From: JBBPYR01 sp038199755
GTDB lineage: Bacteria; Chloroflexota; Ktedonobacteria; Ktedonobacterales; Ktedonobacteraceae
DNA: 8,278 bases
Assembly (NCBI GenBank): GCA_038199755.1
Contig: JBBPYR010000228.1
Span: 1 to 8,278 of the forward strand
Direction of reading: 5' to 3'
The position numbers and the translations under genes are program-made. Of the stretch, positions 6,474 through 8,278 are shown one piece after another. Each line of letters begins with the position of its first letter. Position 1 is the first letter of the stretch. The notes beneath the pieces were generated by a model that worked only from the letters and a program-made list of their open reading frames with translations, made no database searches and was not told the DNA's origin.

Positions 6474-7835
6474 GTGTCAACGACGATGACGATTATGGGA
6501 TCGCTTGTCTTGCCAGATAGAGTGGTGGATGGGACTATTTATGTTACTGATGGCAGGATTGAGCGCATCGTAGAGGGCTTTTCTGGGCAGGACCCAAGCT
6601 ATGATTTTCGTGGCAAATATGTGTTGCCGGGCCTGATGGAGGTGCATGGGCATCTGCGTGAGCCCGGCTTAGATTATAAAGAGGACATTCCCCATGGTTC
6701 GCGGGCTGGCCTCGCAGGAGGCTTCACCACCATCTTCGATATGCCGAATGTGCAGCCGCCGACGACGACGGTGGCACGCCTGCAAGAGCAGATACAACGC
6801 TATACGGGTCGTGCATACACCGATTTCGCGATCAATATGGGCACGTCGGTCGAGGATATTGAGGAACTGAAAAAGGTAGATCCGCGGCTGATCACCGGCG
6901 TGAAAATATTTGCCGCGGGTCATGCCACCACGCCAACCACTATCGGGCGCATCAGCGATATCGCCCGCGTGTTTGAGATATTGGGGACGCGGCAGATCAT
7001 GGCCCTGGTTCACGCAGAAAATCAGGAGTTGGTAGACTATTTCACCCATCGTTACCGTGACGAATTGGGAAGACACGATGCTGCCGCGTGGAGCGAGGCC
7101 AGGAATAGCTCGGTCGTGTTGACCTCGGTGCTGGAAATGATCGTTCTAGCGAAGCAGTTTGGCGTTAAGTTGTACCTGCTGCATCAATCGACGCCAGAGG
7201 AGTTCGCGGCCATCGCGTTTGGGCGTAAGCTGGGCGTTGATGTGTATGGCGAGGTCGTGACTTTCCATCTTGCCCTGAACACAGACGACTACGAGCAGCA
7301 TGGCAATTGGATTAACGTTGCTCCCGCTTTGCGTGCGCCAGAGGTGCAACAGCAGATGTTGCAACTGTTGCGCGACGGCACCATTGATACCGTGACCACC
7401 GATCACGCTCCACATACCGTTGCGGAGAAGCAAAAGCCAAGCGTGTGGGATGTCTCATCAGGCGTGCCGGGCTTTCAGGAAGCTCTACCCTTGCTGATTA
7501 CAACCTGGGTGAAGCACTTTGGCGAGGAAACGCTGGAAGAGGGTCTGTTACGCATTGCACAGGTCACATCACAAAATATCGCCCGCATCTTCGGCTATCC
7601 GCAGAAGGGCGGCATCGTGGTGGGCAAAGACGCCGATCTCGTGGTGGTGGATACAACGCAACATTGGACGCTGCGTAAGGAAGACCTGTTCACCAAAAAC
7701 CAGTGGTCGGTCTATGAGGGCGTGGAATTTATGGCGCGTCCCGTGGCCACCTTTTTACGCGGCATGCCTGTGTATCAAGATGGCAAGATACTTGGTGAGC
7801 CCCGTGGACAGCGCATAGTCAGACCGGAGGTATAA
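6474..7835 (+). CDS. pyrC: Dihydroorotase (class I, CAD-like)
   Basis: It reversibly cyclises N-carbamoyl-L-aspartate to L-dihydroorotate in the cytoplasm. It is a 453-residue amidohydrolase with all metal-site residues of the type I family: EVHGHLREPG (H58, H60, R62), K144 in GVKIF (the probable carboxylated bridging lysine, as in CAD and allantoinases), H180 in LVHAEN, H237 in LLHQST, and D310 in TTDHAPHT. KEDIPHGSRAGLAGGFTT and the C-terminal GKDADLVVVD strand complete the fold. The usual DxHxH is ExHxH here; the changed residue is not a metal ligand. Related hydantoinases and allantoinases are the main alternative, but operon position and the LREPG/DHAPHT pattern favour dihydroorotase. 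The start is GTG at 6474, with AAAGGAG at 6458-6464 nine bases upstream; in-frame ATGs at 6486 and 6495 are too far from it. Confidence 0.94.
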   Translation: MSTTMTIMGSLVLPDRVVDGTIYVTDGRIERIVEGFSGQDPSYDFRGKYVLPGLMEVHGHLREPGLDYKEDIPHGSRAGLAGGFTTIFDMPNVQPPTTTVARLQEQIQRYTGRAYTDFAINMGTSVEDIEELKKVDPRLITGVKIFAAGHATTPTTIGRISDIARVFEILGTRQIMALVHAENQELVDYFTHRYRDELGRHDAAAWSEARNSSVVLTSVLEMIVLAKQFGVKLYLLHQSTPEEFAAIAFGRKLGVDVYGEVVTFHLALNTDDYEQHGNWINVAPALRAPEVQQQMLQLLRDGTIDTVTTDHAPHTVAEKQKPSVWDVSSGVPGFQEALPLLITTWVKHFGEETLEEGLLRIAQVTSQNIARIFGYPQKGGIVVGKDADLVVVDTTQHWTLRKEDLFTKNQWSVYEGVEFMARPVATFLRGMPVYQDGKILGEPRGQRIVRPEV

Positions 7836-7838
7836 AAG

Positions 7839-8278
7839 ATGATGGAGACGATGAATAACACAGACATTATGCGGCTCTTCACGGATGTGGGCGCGATCAT
7901 TTCTGATAACCATTTCGTGTATAGCTCTGGCCGTCATAGCTCGGTCTATGTCAATAAAGATGCTGTGTATGTGCATACCAAGACGATCGCGACCCTGTGC
8001 GAACTGATGGCACGCCCGTATGACGCGCAACAGATTGATGTGGTGGTTGGTCCAGTGTTGGGTGGCATCGTGCTCTCGCAGTGGGTGGCACATGCCCTCA
8101 ATGCGCGACGGTCGAGCGGAGAGACGCTGGCGGTTTATGCGGAGAAGGAAAACGATAGCCCTGATAAGCTGTTCGCCTTTCATCGGGGCTATGATCGCTA
8201 TATCGCGGGCAAGAATATTTTGGTTGTCGAGGATGTGTTGACGACAGGCGGCTCTGTGCGCAAGGTGATTGAACTGGT
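7839..8278 (+). CDS. pyrE: Orotate phosphoribosyltransferase (5' part, runs off the right edge)
   Basis: It converts orotate + PRPP to orotidine 5'-monophosphate. 146 codons are visible and the frame is open to the window end. Evidence includes SSGRHSSVYVNKD (29-41, the family's 'SGrhS-xY' substrate region), VVVGPVLGGIVLSQ (68-81), the AEKE loop with K103, FHRGYD (114-119), and the PRPP-binding motif ILVVEDVLTTGGSV (127-140). The family is usually about 180-230 residues, so roughly the last third is missing. The AEKE...RGY loop style differs from the E. coli PyrE type and resembles that of Thermus-like enzymes (from memory). GGAGG at 7826-7830, inside the pyrC end, is 8 bases before the ATG at 7839 and favours that codon over ATGs at 7842 and 7851. 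The 3-base gap to pyrC indicates cotranscription. Confidence 0.93.
   Translation, partial: MMETMNNTDIMRLFTDVGAIISDNHFVYSSGRHSSVYVNKDAVYVHTKTIATLCELMARPYDAQQIDVVVGPVLGGIVLSQWVAHALNARRSSGETLAVYAEKENDSPDKLFAFHRGYDRYIAGKNILVVEDVLTTGGSVRKVIEL

Overview
The window is mostly a de novo pyrimidine (UMP) biosynthesis operon on the + strand: pyrB (aspartate transcarbamoylase), carA and carB (glutamine-dependent carbamoyl-phosphate synthetase), pyrC (dihydroorotase) and the first two thirds of pyrE (orotate phosphoribosyltransferase), which runs off the right edge. The genes are tightly packed (gaps of 20, 5, 49 and 3 bases) and each has a plausible ribosome binding site. Together they cover steps 1, 2, 3 and 5 of the pathway. 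pyrD (step 4) and pyrF (step 6) are not here, nor are pyrI or pyrR.

Layout. Positions 1-461 (- strand) hold the 5' part of a divergent gene whose visible end looks like a cyclic-nucleotide-binding (Crp/Fnr-like) domain. Positions 462-1089 form a long intergenic region. It contains a + strand promoter with perfect sigma-70 consensus boxes (583-611), a structured leader, and a very strong Rho-independent terminator (814-853) placed about 240 bases before pyrB. A second inverted repeat lies at 936-963, and a weaker promoter candidate at 1023-1049. The terminator between promoter and operon is the most interesting regulatory feature: it looks like an attenuator. Positions 1090-8278 are the operon. 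A perfect 15-bp inverted repeat lies between carB and pyrC and takes in the carB stop codon.

Organism. It is a bacterium with moderate GC content. CarA, CarB, PyrC and the PyrB catalytic motif all look more like the eukaryotic CAD/Bacteroidetes-type enzymes than the E. coli ones, and carA-carB-pyrC follow the CAD domain order. My best guess is a Chloroflexota lineage, perhaps Ktedonobacteria, but this is an impression from protein style and base composition, not a demonstrated placement.

How the genes work together. CarA releases ammonia from glutamine and CarB uses it with bicarbonate and ATP to make carbamoyl phosphate. PyrB joins that to aspartate, PyrC closes the ring to dihydroorotate and, after oxidation by a PyrD encoded elsewhere, PyrE attaches ribose-phosphate from PRPP. 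Control probably acts on transcription through the leader and on enzyme activity through the C-terminal MGS-like domain of CarB.
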